64,000 nucleotides of DNA from DATHTC01 sp035456465 (GCA_035456465.1 DATIDD010000005.1:1-64000), one strand, 5' to 3'; numbered from the stretch's first letter, positions 8,949 through 17,896 are shown. Numbers and translations: made by a program. Notes: generated by a model not told the origin, from the sequence alone.

Positions 8949-9316
8949 GCCGTCCCAGCCCGCTCGTCGAGGAATTCGGCCAGTGCCTCGCCGGTGATGT
9001 CGGGCTTCGTCAGGAACGCCCGGGCCGGGCTCGCCTCGATCAGGTTGCCGTAGTCGGTGGCGGAGCGGATGGAGGTGAGCACGACGGGCGGGCCGCCCTC
9101 CTCCGCCATGAGGCGCTCGGCGACCTCGAACCCGTCGATGTCGGGGAGGTTCACGTCGACGAGGACGAGATCCGGGTGCAGCTCGGCCGCGGCGGCCACC
9201 CCGTCGAGCCCTGTCAGCGCCTCCCCGACGACGGTGAAGCCCTCGGCCTCGAGCACGAGGCGAACCGTCGCCAGGAACGACGGGTCGTCGTCCACGATCA
9301 CGATGCGCGGCCGCAC
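8945..9316 (-). CDS. Stand-alone response-regulator receiver domain
   Basis: The 123-aa protein is a receiver only: acidic pair DDD near residues 9-11, phospho-acceptor Asp54 in VLVDVNLPDIDG, conserved Thr/Ser (VVLTSIRS) and Lys in FLTKPDI. There is no HTH output domain. The partner of a HisKA_3 kinase is normally a NarL/LuxR-type two-domain regulator. It starts at GTG 9316 and is the first gene of a six-gene minus-strand operon. It may act by protein contact or as a phosphate sink. Confidence 0.9.
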   Translation of the reverse strand: MRPRIVIVDDDPSFLATVRLVLEAEGFTVVGEALTGLDGVAAAAELHPDLVLVDVNLPDIDGFEVAERLMAEEGGPPVVLTSIRSATDYGNLIEASPARAFLTKPDITGEALAEFLDERAGTA

Positions 9317-9432
9317 CCAGTCAACCTAAACCACGAGATTCCTCTTTCAAAAGTAGCCCTAGTCGACGTCTCCTGCGAGGTGGGAAGCGCCGCTGCGGAC
9401 TGCCGGCCCGCGGGCCCAGCGCCTGGGGACGC

Positions 9433-10165
9433 TCATGCGGCGGGTCGGGCCTCACCCTCCGCGCCGGCGGCCTCCACGTCCCACTCCTCGCCGAAGGCGT
9501 GCAGCCGTCGGAGGACCACGCGGCCGAGCTCGGCGGGCACGTGCGGCTCGAGCCGCAGGCGGCCGTCGCGCGCGTCGAGCCCGAGCATCGCGCGGAGGAG
9601 GAGGAACGGCGCGCCGGTCGCCCACGCCTGCGGGCTGCACGCGGTCGGGTAGGGCACGGGGAAGCGGCTGGTGCGGCGCTCGAAGCCGGCGAACGCCTCC
9701 GCCAGGCGGAAGCCGGTGAACGCGGCCGCCTCGAGCTGCGCCAGCGCGATTCGGTTCGCCTCCTCGCGGAAGTCGTAGCGGGCGAGGCCGAGCGCGACGA
9801 GGGAGTTGTCGTGCGGCCAGATCGTCCCCACGTGGTAGCCGATCCGCTCGAGCCGGTCGGCGAGCGGCCCGCCGGTCGGCTCCCGCCGCTCCCCGAACGC
9901 CTCCTGCACGGGCTCGATCGTCGCGTCGTTGACGCGGACGCCGACCCGAACGAGCGCGAGGAGCGCGTGCCGCGGCGGGAGGTCGACCTCCCAGACGAAG
10001 TCCTGGCCCTCGATCCGGGCCGCGCGGCGGAGACGGCGCGCTCGGAGGCGGCCTCGACGATCTCGCTCCGTTCGACGCGGATCGTCCTCCCGGCGCGGAA
10101 GCCGGGGACGTCGTAGCGGAATCGCAGCCGGCGCCCGTGGGGGTCGGCGGCCGGCCGGCGCGATG
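9433..10165 (-). pseudogene. Internally deleted, frameshifted amylo-alpha-1,6-glucosidase-like gene
   Basis: The C-terminal part (IGYHVGTIWPHDN, PVPYPTACSPQAWATGAP) matches the end of the intact 685-aa enzyme at 57612-59669 almost motif for motif. Upstream lies only an N-terminal fragment (DPHGRRLRFRYDV, VERSEIVEAASERA, then EGQDFVWEVDLPPR in another frame). The central catalytic part, several hundred residues, is missing, and the N-terminal fragment contains a frameshift near 10020-10045. This is a deletion relic. Confidence 0.75.
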
Positions 10166-10578
10166 CGCCGCTCGGTGGACGGCCGCTTCCCCGCGCCGAC
10201 TACACGACTACTGCACAGGCCCTGCCGGGCTGCGGCCAGCCGGAGCCTGGTCATGGACTGCCCGGCAACGAAACACCTGCTCGGGTCCCGAATTCCGGGT
10301 GTGAGCCGCCTGAAGCCGGTTGCGCCGTACCGGCCTGTCACGCCAAGGTCGCGGGTTCGAGTCGCGTCGCTCCCGTCTCTCGAAGTACCTGTAGATCACG
10401 TTGCGAATGGCTCCGCAAGCGGCCCCAGCGCAGAAGGCTTGCCCACAGAGGTAGACCGGCCACCTCGTCAGCGTCGCTTGTGGCGACATGACCTCCGCCC
10501 CAGCGATGCGATGCACCGGTGTTGCACGGGCGTCGTGGGGCCCGCCCTCATCGGCGGAGCCCCGCGACGAGCGTTGCG
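10166..10578. other. Gap with second tRNA-Asp remnant
   Basis: No coding gene is supported. Apparent ORFs here translate the tRNA T-arm antisense (the DSNPRP artefact). The only recognisable feature is the tRNA-Asp 3' remnant at 10335-10376. Confidence 0.5.
10335..10376 (+). pseudogene. Second tRNA-Asp (GUC) 3'-half remnant
   Basis: The sequence reads CCGGCCTGTCACGCC across the anticodon arm, then AAGGTCGCGGGTTCGAGTCG and CGTCGCTCCCGT. The anticodon GTC and T-loop TTCGAGT are intact. The T-stem has one G-G mismatch and the anticodon stem is broken at two pairs. No proper D-arm precedes it. It differs from the copy at 1376-1415 at only a few bases. Confidence 0.65.
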
Positions 10579-11079
10579 TCAGTAGCTGATCGTCCCGTCC
10601 CAGGTCCAGCGTGCGGGCATCACCGGGACGCCGAAGCCGAGCCACGTGACGTGTCCGGTCACGTCCGCCTCTCCGGTCGCGTTCGCGAAGCGGCCGGTGC
10701 CGCCCACGATCACGTTCTCCACGGTGCACGTGATCGTCCCACCCACGGGCGGAAGCGGACCGCACGTGCCCGAGTAGGTCATGTGCACCTCATCGCCGTT
10801 CGCGGCGAAGAAGGTCATCTCTCCCGAGATCACGTCTCCGGGAGGGGTGCAGTGATTGGACGACATGCCGACGAGGCCGAGATGGCTCGCCGTGCCCGAG
10901 CCCTCGGACCACGTCCGCAGCCCGACGGGCGGACAGCTCCCATCGGGAAGCCACGTGGCCGACCCGACCAGGGTGCCGGTGAACGGCCGATCCGAGCCTC
11001 CGGTGTCGGCCGCGGCCGACGCCACCGCGAGCGCCGCCAACGCGACGAGCAGCGCCGCCACTCCGAGCAGCTTCTTCAT
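10579..11079 (-). CDS. Secreted beta-barrel-like protein of unknown function
   Basis: The 166-aa product has a Sec signal peptide (MKKLLGVAALLVALAALAVA, cleavage near residue 24). The Gly/Thr-rich mature part has four cysteines and the sequence GGTGRFANATGEADVTG. That sequence resembles allene-oxide-cyclase-like barrel proteins, a weak assignment. A GGGAGG Shine-Dalgarno lies 6-7 nt before the ATG. Direct repeats with an 11-bp period lie 40 nt upstream of the start, so control by the neighbouring BTAD regulator is likely. Confidence 0.8.
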   Translation of the reverse strand: MKKLLGVAALLVALAALAVASAAADTGGSDRPFTGTLVGSATWLPDGSCPPVGLRTWSEGSGTASHLGLVGMSSNHCTPPGDVISGEMTFFAANGDEVHMTYSGTCGPLPPVGGTITCTVENVIVGGTGRFANATGEADVTGHVTWLGFGVPVMPARWTWDGTISY

Positions 11080-11118
11080 CGGGTACCTCCCCTCTTCATC
11101 CTCAGCCTGCGTCCGGGC

Positions 11119-11137
11119 GCTCTACGAACGCTCTACG
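11119..11137 (-). promoter_or_regulatory. SARP-type box A: 11-bp-period direct repeat
   Basis: Two copies of GCTCTACG (11119-11126 and 11130-11137) are separated by exactly one 11-bp helical period, the layout bound by BTAD/SARP regulators. Read on the minus strand they end 40 nt before the ATG of the secreted protein gene. The same octamer pair occurs at 11641-11659. Confidence 0.65.
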
Positions 11138-11144
11138 CGCCGCT

Positions 11145-11459
11145 GCCCCCCGCACGCCGTAGGCAGCGGCGGCCTTCGAGATCGCCCAGGCGTACCACTC
11201 CCACTTCCTCGTGCAGACCGCCGTGATCCCGGCCTCGTCCCAGCTCTTCGACGGGAAGCCCGGTGAGTTGGGCGCATGGTGGATGACCGGCACGTACACG
11301 GTGATGGTGCGCAGGATGACGGGGCCTTCCCCTGCGGATCTCGAAGATCCGCCTGTAGATCGCCTTCATCCCGGCGACGTATCTCGGCCACGCCTGCGGC
11401 CCGACCACCCGCGGGGGGACGCCGCTGACGACGCAGCTGCCGCCCTTGAGCCGGCCCAT
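11145..11459 (-). pseudogene. Relic of an SGNH/GDSL-like secreted protein
   Basis: The first frame reads CVVSGVPPRVVGPQAWPRYV and FEIRRGRP. After a frameshift near 11330 another frame reads ITVYVPVIHHAPNSPG and KWEWYAWAISKAAAAYGV. The pattern looks like the middle and end of an SGNH-hydrolase-type protein whose N-terminal part is missing. The signal-peptide ORF at 11463-11603 is probably its former start. Family assignment is tentative. Confidence 0.45.
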
Positions 11460-11462
11460 TCG

Positions 11463-11603
11463 TCATGGACGCGGACCGGAACGTTCCGTGCCTGTCTGAT
11501 CTGTCGCCCATAGAAGGGCGCAACGCGCCGCGAACGCCACTGCCGCGAGCACTCCGACGAGGACCGCCACGAGGATTCCGCTACGACGCGTACGCACATC
11601 CAT
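11463..11603 (-). CDS. 46-aa signal-peptide ORF, likely 5' end of a broken secreted gene
   Basis: The ORF starts MDVRTRRSGILVAVLVGVLA and has an excellent GGGAGG Shine-Dalgarno 7 nt before the ATG, then stops after 46 codons. The N-terminus is a textbook Sec signal peptide, but the tail is polar and short. Its upstream region closely resembles that of the secreted gene at 10579-11079: repeat pair, CTGAG and GGGAGGT at matching distances. It is probably the surviving start of the relic that follows, although a free small peptide is possible. Confidence 0.45.
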   Translation of the reverse strand: MDVRTRRSGILVAVLVGVLAAVAFAARCALLWATDQTGTERSGPRP

Positions 11604-11640
11604 GGCGCACCTCCCTTCGGGCTCAGTGTGCGCCGGGGGT

Positions 11641-11659
11641 GCTCTACGCGCGCTCTACG
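11641..11659. promoter_or_regulatory. SARP-type box B: 11-bp-period direct repeat
   Basis: GCTCTACG occurs at 11641-11648 and 11652-11659, again exactly 11 bp apart. It lies 38 nt upstream of the minus-strand ORF starting at 11603 and 44 nt upstream of the plus-strand BTAD regulator start at 11703. It can therefore serve the divergent gene, autoregulation or both. Confidence 0.65.
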
Positions 11660-11702
11660 AGGCTCGAACAGGCGGCGTAGAGTCTTCCCGGGTACAGGCG
11701 CG

Positions 11703-14630
11703 ATGCAGTTCGACATCCTGGGGCCGCTCCGTGTGAGCTCTGAGCACGGCGCACTCGACCTGGGGGCTCCGGCCCAGCGCGCGCTTCTGGCCGTGCTCCT
11801 GACCTCGCCCGAAGTCCCCGTCTCCGACGACCGGCTCGTCGACGAGCTCTGGGGCGACGACCCTCCGGCCAGCGCGCACCATCTCGTGCAGGTGTACGTC
11901 TCGCGGTTGCGCGTCCTCCTCGACGAACCGCCGGATGCCCCTCGGATCGTGCGCGAAGGGAGCGGCTACAAGCTTCGCGTCGAACCGAAGGAGCTGGACG
12001 CCGACCGCTTCGGCGAAGCCGTCGCACGGGGCCGGAAGCTTCGAGACAGCGACCCCGAGGCCGCCGACGAGGTGCTGACGGAAGCGATGGCGCTGTGGCG
12101 GGGGGCGCCGTTCGCCGACTTCCCGGATCCTCCACCGGCGGTGCGCGAACACGCCGGGTATCTGGAGCGACAACACCTCGAGGCACTCGAGACCTGGTTC
12201 GACGTCCGCTTGCAACTCGGCCGGCACCACGAGCTCGTCCCCGAGCTCTCCGAGCTGGTCGAGCAGCACCCGTACGACGAGGCGCTCCACGCCCAGCTCG
12301 TGCTCGCGCTGTACCGCTGTGGCCGTCAGGCCGAGGCGCTGCAGATCGCCCGCGGGCTCCAGGCCCGGCTGCGCGAGGAGCTCGGGCTCGACGCCTCCCC
12401 CGAGCTCCGCGGCCTGTACCGGGACCTCCTGCTGCAGGCTCCACGGCTCGCGCTCGAGCCCCCGGAGCCGCCCAGCAACCTGCCGACGCGGCTGACGTCG
12501 TTCGTGGGGCGGAGGCGCGAGCTCGAGGAGGTGGCGGAGCTCCTCGAGGCGGGCCGTCTCCTGACGCTGACGGGCGCGGGCGGGATCGGAAAGACCCGGC
12601 TCGCTCTCGAGGTCGCCCGGCAGGTGCGGGCGCAGTTCCCGGGGGGCGTCTGGTGGATCGATCTGGCTCCGGTGACCGATCCCGAAGCTGTCCTCGACGA
12701 GGTGGCCCGGATCCTCGGCGTGAGCGCGACCCGCGGGGCGGAGCTCGGCGACGCCGTCGTCCGGTCGCTCAGCCGCCGCAGGGCGCTTCTCCTTCTGGAC
12801 AACTGCGAGCACGTTGCCAGTGCGGTCGCGGACACTGTCACACGGATCCTGGGCGCCACCACCGGGCCCCGGATCCTGGCGACGAGCCGTACGCCCCTCG
12901 GGATCGAGCACGAGCGGAGATGGGCGGTGCCGCCGCTGAGCCTCCCGACCCCACTCGGCTCAACGGCCGAGCTGGCCGACTCCGACGCCGTGCGCCTGTT
13001 CGTCGAGCGGGGCCGGTCGGCCGTTCCGTCGTTCGCGCTCAGTACGGACAACGCGGATGCGGTCTCCGAGGTCTGCAGGAGACTGGACGGCGTGTCGCTT
13101 GCGATCGAGATGGCGGCGGCCCGTCTCGCCGTCCTGGCGCCGGAGGAGCTCGTCCGCCGGCTCGATCAGCGGTTCGCGCTCCTGGAGCTGCCTGCGGTCG
13201 GCGAGCCCACGCGCCACCGAACACTGGAGGCCGCGTTCGACGCGAGCTACGTGCTCCTGCCCGAGGAGGAGCGGACCGTGTTCGAGCGCCTCTCCACCTT
13301 CGTCGGGCCCTTCGATCTCGACGCGGCCGCCGCGGTGGGCTCGAGCGACGGCGCGTCGGGCCGGGCTCTCACGGGTGTCCTGGCGCTCGCCCGCGCCTCG
13401 CTTCTCAGCCCCGAGTCGGACGGCGGAGAGACGCGATACCGACTGCTCGAGAGCCTGCGCGAGTACGGTGAGGTGCGCCTGCGGGAGCGCGGCGCGGAGG
13501 ACGAGGCGCGGCGCGCGCACGCGGAGTACCACCTGAACCTCGCCGGCGAGGCGGCTGCTCTCGTCGACGGGCCCGGGTTCGCGGCCTGGATGCCCCGTCT
13601 GGCTCGCTGCTACGGCGAGCTCCAGCAGGCGCTCGCGTGGTCGCTCGCGAACGACGACCGGGCCACGACGCTGCGCGCCGCCCCCGCCCTGCGGGAGTTC
13701 TGGTACCGACGCGCGGACGCACGCGAGGCCGCACGCTGGACGGCCCGGATGCTCCAGGGCGACCTCCGGTCCGTGCCGGCGAGGCTGCTGGCGGAAGTGC
13801 ACATCGCAGCCGGCTTCGCCGCGAACGTGGCCAACGACCTGCCGACAGCCGCGGCCCATGTCGAGGAGGCCGCCCGACTCTCACGAACGGCCGACTACAC
13901 CCACGGCCTCGTCGTGGCGCTGTGGGGACACGCCCACATCGTCTTCGCTCTCGGCGATCTCGCCGCGATGCGCCGCTACGCCACCGAAGCCCTCGCGGCC
14001 TGCGATCGCGCCGGCGATCGCCGGCAACGGGTGCGACCGCTCACGGCACTCGGCTACGCAGCGCTCTTCGGCGGCTCGCCAGCCGAAGCACGCACGCTGT
14101 TCGAGGAAGCGGTACCGCTGTACCGCGAGCTCGGCGACTTCGGCGGCCTCGTGATCATGGCACTCGTCCCTCTGAGCGAAGCTGCTCGCCGCCAGGAGGA
14201 CCTCGAGGCGGCCGAGCGGTTCGCGACCGAGGCGATCGAGGCGGGGAGCGCTACCGCATGGGAGGCTTCTGCCCTCGTCCAGTACGCCATCGTGCTGAAC
14301 ACGCTGGGCGACCTCGGGCCCGGGGAGGCAGCAGCGCTACGGGGGCTTCGGCTTGCCTCCGATGCGGGACTCGAGCAGTGGTTCAGGCTCGCCCTCCGGG
14401 AGCTGGCGCTGACGACCGCTCGACGAGCGAGGTGGGACGAGGCGGCAACACTTCTCGCCGCCTCACGCCGAGACCAGGCTGCGCCGAATCTCGACCCGGC
14501 CGTCTACGGGCCGATCGAGGATGGGTGCCGAGCAGCCCTCGGGGACGAGCGATTCGAGGAGCTCGCCGCGCGAGGCGAAGCGATGAGCCACGACGAGCTC
14601 ATGGAACTCGTCGGCGCAGGCGACGGGTGA
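11703..14630 (+). CDS. SARP-type regulator: OmpR-like HTH, BTAD, NB-ARC ATPase and TPR
   Basis: The 975-aa protein is an AfsR/LH-family regulator. Residues 1-95 are a winged helix (MQFDILGPLRV, LVDELWGDDPP), 100-250 a bacterial transcriptional activation domain (YDEALHAQLVLALYRCGRQAEAL), and about 270-600 an NB-ARC/AAA ATPase with Walker A GAGGIGKT and LLLLDNCEHV. The C-terminal third is TPR-like helical repeats. It binds direct repeats and recruits RNA polymerase in known relatives. The ATG at 11703 is used because the HTH begins there. Two 11-bp direct-repeat boxes flank it. Confidence 0.9.
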   Translation: MQFDILGPLRVSSEHGALDLGAPAQRALLAVLLTSPEVPVSDDRLVDELWGDDPPASAHHLVQVYVSRLRVLLDEPPDAPRIVREGSGYKLRVEPKELDADRFGEAVARGRKLRDSDPEAADEVLTEAMALWRGAPFADFPDPPPAVREHAGYLERQHLEALETWFDVRLQLGRHHELVPELSELVEQHPYDEALHAQLVLALYRCGRQAEALQIARGLQARLREELGLDASPELRGLYRDLLLQAPRLALEPPEPPSNLPTRLTSFVGRRRELEEVAELLEAGRLLTLTGAGGIGKTRLALEVARQVRAQFPGGVWWIDLAPVTDPEAVLDEVARILGVSATRGAELGDAVVRSLSRRRALLLLDNCEHVASAVADTVTRILGATTGPRILATSRTPLGIEHERRWAVPPLSLPTPLGSTAELADSDAVRLFVERGRSAVPSFALSTDNADAVSEVCRRLDGVSLAIEMAAARLAVLAPEELVRRLDQRFALLELPAVGEPTRHRTLEAAFDASYVLLPEEERTVFERLSTFVGPFDLDAAAAVGSSDGASGRALTGVLALARASLLSPESDGGETRYRLLESLREYGEVRLRERGAEDEARRAHAEYHLNLAGEAAALVDGPGFAAWMPRLARCYGELQQALAWSLANDDRATTLRAAPALREFWYRRADAREAARWTARMLQGDLRSVPARLLAEVHIAAGFAANVANDLPTAAAHVEEAARLSRTADYTHGLVVALWGHAHIVFALGDLAAMRRYATEALAACDRAGDRRQRVRPLTALGYAALFGGSPAEARTLFEEAVPLYRELGDFGGLVIMALVPLSEAARRQEDLEAAERFATEAIEAGSATAWEASALVQYAIVLNTLGDLGPGEAAALRGLRLASDAGLEQWFRLALRELALTTARRARWDEAATLLAASRRDQAAPNLDPAVYGPIEDGCRAALGDERFEELAARGEAMSHDELMELVGAGDG

Positions 14631-14739
14631 GGGAAAGCCTCGGTGTCGCACGAGACGAGGGCGACCCCACGTTCATCGCCGACTCGTGGTTGACGGCGAG
14701 CCCAGCTGCGGTGATCAGCAAGGAGTCGGAAGTCCGCGG

Positions 14740-15374
14740 TCACCGGGGGTCGACCGCCGCGCGCCGGAAGCGGTCGGCAAGGACGCGGATCTGGTCGATG
14801 AGCTCGGGAGGCTCGACCACCTCGAAGTCCACCGGGATCGACGCGACGTCGACGGCGAGGCCGCCGAGCCAGTCCGCTCCGGTGTGGAGCAGACACCGTT
14901 CCTCGTCGATCGCCTCGACCGTTCCGACCGTCTGCGGCACCCGGGCGCTGAGCGACTGCTCGGAGGCGTGGAGGATCACCGTCGCCTGCCAGCGATTGCG
15001 CGCCGCCGATGCTCCCCTCGCGACGAACGCCGCTTCCCGCCCGGGGGAGGCTTGCGAGGCGGAAATCGATTCGCGACCGAGAGCGCCGTCGTGATCCGGT
15101 CGACACGGAAGCTTCGCCAGTCCGACCGGTCGACGTCCCAGGCGACGAGGTACCACCGTCGTCCGAGCTGGACGCGCCGGTGCGGCTCCACCGTGCGCCG
15201 CTTCGCCGAGCCGTCGTAGCTGCGGTAGCCGAACCGCAGCCTCTCGCTGTCGCGGCAGGCCGAGGCGATCGTCGCGAGCACGTCCGCGTCGACCGTCGGG
15301 GCAGCCCCGAGCATCGGCACCGTGAAGGCCCCGACCGCGCGCACACGCTCCGACTCCCAGCCGCTCGGCAACAC
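14740..15374 (-). pseudogene. Truncated, frameshifted WYL-domain (YafY-type) regulator
   Basis: The WYL core is clear: LRFGYRSYDGSAKRRTVEPH, then GRRWYLVAWDVDRSDWRSFRVDRI. A frameshift inside the CCCGGGGG run near 15041-15048 shifts the remainder (AAFVARGASAARNRWQATV to the stop at 14740). The N-terminal HTH half is absent and the sequence runs straight into an epoxide-hydrolase fragment. A regulator without DNA-binding domain plus a frameshift is a relic. Confidence 0.7.
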
Positions 15375-15375
15375 A

Positions 15376-16279
15376 GTTCACGACCACGATCGACGGCCAG
15401 AACGTCCATTTCCTGCACCTGCGCTCGCCCGAGCCGAACGCGCTCCCGCTGATCGCGACGCACGGGTGGCCGGGCTCGATCATCGAGTACCTGGACGTCG
15501 TCGGGCCCCTGACCGATCCGAAGGCGCACGGCGGCGAGAGCGCGGACGCCTTCGATCTCGTCATCCCGTCGCTGCCCGGCTACGGGTTCTCCGGGCCGAC
15601 CCGGGAGCCGGGGTGGAGCATCTACCGCATCGCCGAGGCCTGGGCGGAGCTGATGAGCCGACTCGGCTACCGGCGCTACGGGGGCGGTCGGCAACGACGC
15701 CGGCTCGATGATCAGCCCCGAGATCGGGCGGAGCGATCCTGGCCACGTGGTCGGCGTCCACGTGACGCAGCTGTTCTCCTTCCCCTCGGGCGACCCGGCC
15801 GAGCTCACCGACCTCACCCCCGAGGAGCAACGCGAGCTCGAGACGCTGACCTGGTTCTACGAGAACAAGTTCTCGTTCAACACGCTCATGGCGCAGCAGC
15901 CGCAGACGCCGGCCTACGCGCTCCTCGACTCGCCCGTCGGCCTGCTCGCCTGGAACGCCCAGCTCCTCGGCGAGGATCTGGACGCCGACTTCGCCTCGGC
16001 AACGTGACGGTCTACTGGTTGACCAAGACCGCCGCGTCGGCCGCGAGGCTCTACTACGAGAACGCCCACGCGACCCCGCGAGCCGAGCCGACGACGATCC
16101 CGATCGGGCTCGCCGCCTTCGGCGGAGACTTCAGCGGCATCCGCCGCTTTGCGGAGCGGGAGCACAAGAACATCGTCCATTGGTCGACGTTCGAGCACGG
16201 CGTCCACTTCGCGGCCCACAAGGCGCCACACCTCCTCACCGCCGACGTACGAGCCTTGTTCCGCAGCCTTCGTGAGTGA
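15376..16279 (+). pseudogene. Truncated epoxide hydrolase (EPHX1-like) with two frameshifts
   Basis: Fragment 1 reads TIDGQNVHFLHLRSPEPN, PLIATHGWPGSIIEYL and LPGYGFSGP. It shifts frame at a G5 run near 15678-15682 into NDAGSMISPEIG and TWFYENKFSFNTLMAQQP. It shifts again near 16000 into VTVYWLTKTAASAARLYYEN and GDFSGIRRFAEREHKN. Together these give the HGWPG oxyanion motif, the lid and the end of an EPHX1-family hydrolase, without its N-terminal domain. Homopolymer sequencing error could explain the frame shifts but not the missing N-terminus. Confidence 0.7.
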
Positions 16280-16394
16280 TCGCGTCCTCGGCCGGCTCGG
16301 GTGGGTCTGGCCGATCCTGCTCGCTCTCGTCGTCGTCTGGTCGGTGCGGGGTGCGCGCCGCTCGCGCAACTGGTCTCGGCGAGCGCTTCTCTAG
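16272..16394 (+). CDS. Possible 40-aa membrane peptide
   Basis: A GTG at 16272 overlaps the end of the epoxide-hydrolase relic. It opens a short frame with one hydrophobic segment (LGWVWPILLALVVVWSV) and a very basic tail, ending TAG, convergent with proS. The topology is plausible but there is no clear Shine-Dalgarno. Low certainty. Confidence 0.3.
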   Translation: MSDRVLGRLGWVWPILLALVVVWSVRGARRSRNWSRRALL

Positions 16395-17833
16395 TACGCC
16401 TGCGACCAGGTCGCGCGCTCGACGGCCGGTGACTCGCAGACGATGCACCGGGCCTCGATGCCGACCCGCCTTAGCGGCAGGCAGCGAATCGTCGCGCGCG
16501 TCTCGCGCTTGACCCGGTCTTCACAGGCGGGCGAGCCGCACCAGGGGGCGACGGCGAAGCCGCCCGCCGCCTCCAGGAACTCGCGCATGACGTCGTAGCT
16601 CTCCGGACGCTCGAGCGTGTGCTCGGCGCGAAACGCGTACGCCTCCTCGAGCAGCCGTCGCTGGATCTCCGCGAGGAGCGCTCCGGCCCGGCTTGCGACA
16701 CCGTCCGCGGAGATCGTCTCTCTGGCGCCGGTGTCTCGACGGACGAGCGTGGCCTGGCCGTCGTCCAGCTCGCGCTCGCCCAGCTCGAGGCGGAGCGGGA
16801 CGCCCCTCAGCTCCCACTCGTTGAACTTGAAGCCGGGTCGAAGCTCCTCACGGTCGTCGAGGCGGACTCGGAGTCCCGCGGCGCGGAGCGTCGCCGCGAG
16901 CCCCTCGCTCGCCTCTCGCACCCGCGTCCGGCCGCCGTCGGCGCCGGCAATGGGAACGATGACGACGTGATGGGGAGCGACCGCCGGTGGCAGGCGCAGG
17001 CCGGCGTCGTCGCCGTGGGCCATGACCAGGGCGCCGACGAGCCGCGTGCTCGCTCCCCACGAGGTCGCGTAGGCGTACTGCTCCTCCCCGCTGCGGTCGG
17101 CGAAGCGGACGTCGTAGGCGCGGGAGAACTTCTGGCCGAGATAGTGCGAGGTGCCGGCCTGCAGCGCCTTGCCGTCGCGCATGAGGGCTTCGATCGCGAA
17201 GGTCTCGACGGCGCCGGGAAAGCGCTCGCTCGCGCTCTTCCTTCCGCGCAGGACGGGAACGGCGAGCACCTGCTCGGCCGTGTCGGCGTAGACGTCGTGG
17301 AGGATCCGCAGCGCCTCGGCCATCGCCTCGTGCTCGGTCTCGTGCGCGGTGTGCCCCTCCTGCCAGAGGAACTCCGTCGTGCGCAGGAAGAGGCGAGGAC
17401 GGAGCTCCCAGCGCACGACGTTGGCCCACTGGTTGTAGAGCAGCGGCAGGTCGCGGTAGGACTGGACCCAGCGGGCGTACGTCGCCCAGATGACGGCCTC
17501 CGAGGTGGGCCGGACGACGAGCGGCTCCTCGAGCTCCTTGCCGCCGGCGTGCGTGACGACGGCGACTTCGGGCGCGAAGCCTTCGACGAGCTCCCGCTCA
17601 CGGTCGAGGACGGCGCCGGGGACGAGCAGCGGGAAGTACACGTTCTCGTGGCCGGTCGCCTTGATGCGCTCGTCGAGGGCACGCTGGATCACCTCCCAGA
17701 TCGCATAGCCGTACGGCTTGATCACCATCGCGCCGCGGACGAGCGAGCTCTCCGCGAGACCGGCGCGGCGGACGACCTCGCCGTACCAGGCTGGGAAGTC
17801 GTTCGATTGGCGTGGCAGCGAGTGACGGGACAT
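16391..17833 (-). CDS. proS: Prolyl-tRNA synthetase, archaeal/eukaryotic type
   Basis: This cytosolic enzyme of 480 aa charges tRNA-Pro with proline. It contains class II motif 1-3 elements: VIKPYGYAIWEVIQ, VRPTSEAVIWATYARWVQSYRDLPLLYNQ in order, and RTTEFLWQEGHTAH. An anticodon-binding domain follows, and the extra C-terminal Cys-rich zinc-type domain (WCGSPACEDRVK, CIVCESP) is typical of the short ProS-3 form without editing insert. The ATG at 17833 is chosen over an upstream in-frame GTG because GGAGG sits 5 nt before it. A GC-rich hairpin lies in the leader. Confidence 0.95.
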   Translation of the reverse strand: MSRHSLPRQSNDFPAWYGEVVRRAGLAESSLVRGAMVIKPYGYAIWEVIQRALDERIKATGHENVYFPLLVPGAVLDRERELVEGFAPEVAVVTHAGGKELEEPLVVRPTSEAVIWATYARWVQSYRDLPLLYNQWANVVRWELRPRLFLRTTEFLWQEGHTAHETEHEAMAEALRILHDVYADTAEQVLAVPVLRGRKSASERFPGAVETFAIEALMRDGKALQAGTSHYLGQKFSRAYDVRFADRSGEEQYAYATSWGASTRLVGALVMAHGDDAGLRLPPAVAPHHVVIVPIAGADGGRTRVREASEGLAATLRAAGLRVRLDDREELRPGFKFNEWELRGVPLRLELGERELDDGQATLVRRDTGARETISADGVASRAGALLAEIQRRLLEEAYAFRAEHTLERPESYDVMREFLEAAGGFAVAPWCGSPACEDRVKRETRATIRCLPLRRVGIEARCIVCESPAVERATWSQAY

Positions 17834-17896
17834 GAGCTCCTCCGGTCGTTGACGATCCCGACCACGGACGGCCGGGCCGAGGACGACGTTCGTCAC

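Noticed and set aside
1376..10376. A mobile genomic island with known machinery
   Set aside because: Despite the tRNA repeats, no integrase, transposase, relaxase or phage gene is encoded in the stretch.
10208..10765. A 185-aa minus-strand ORF containing DSNPRP
   Set aside because: The peptide is the well-known false translation of a tRNA T-arm read antisense.
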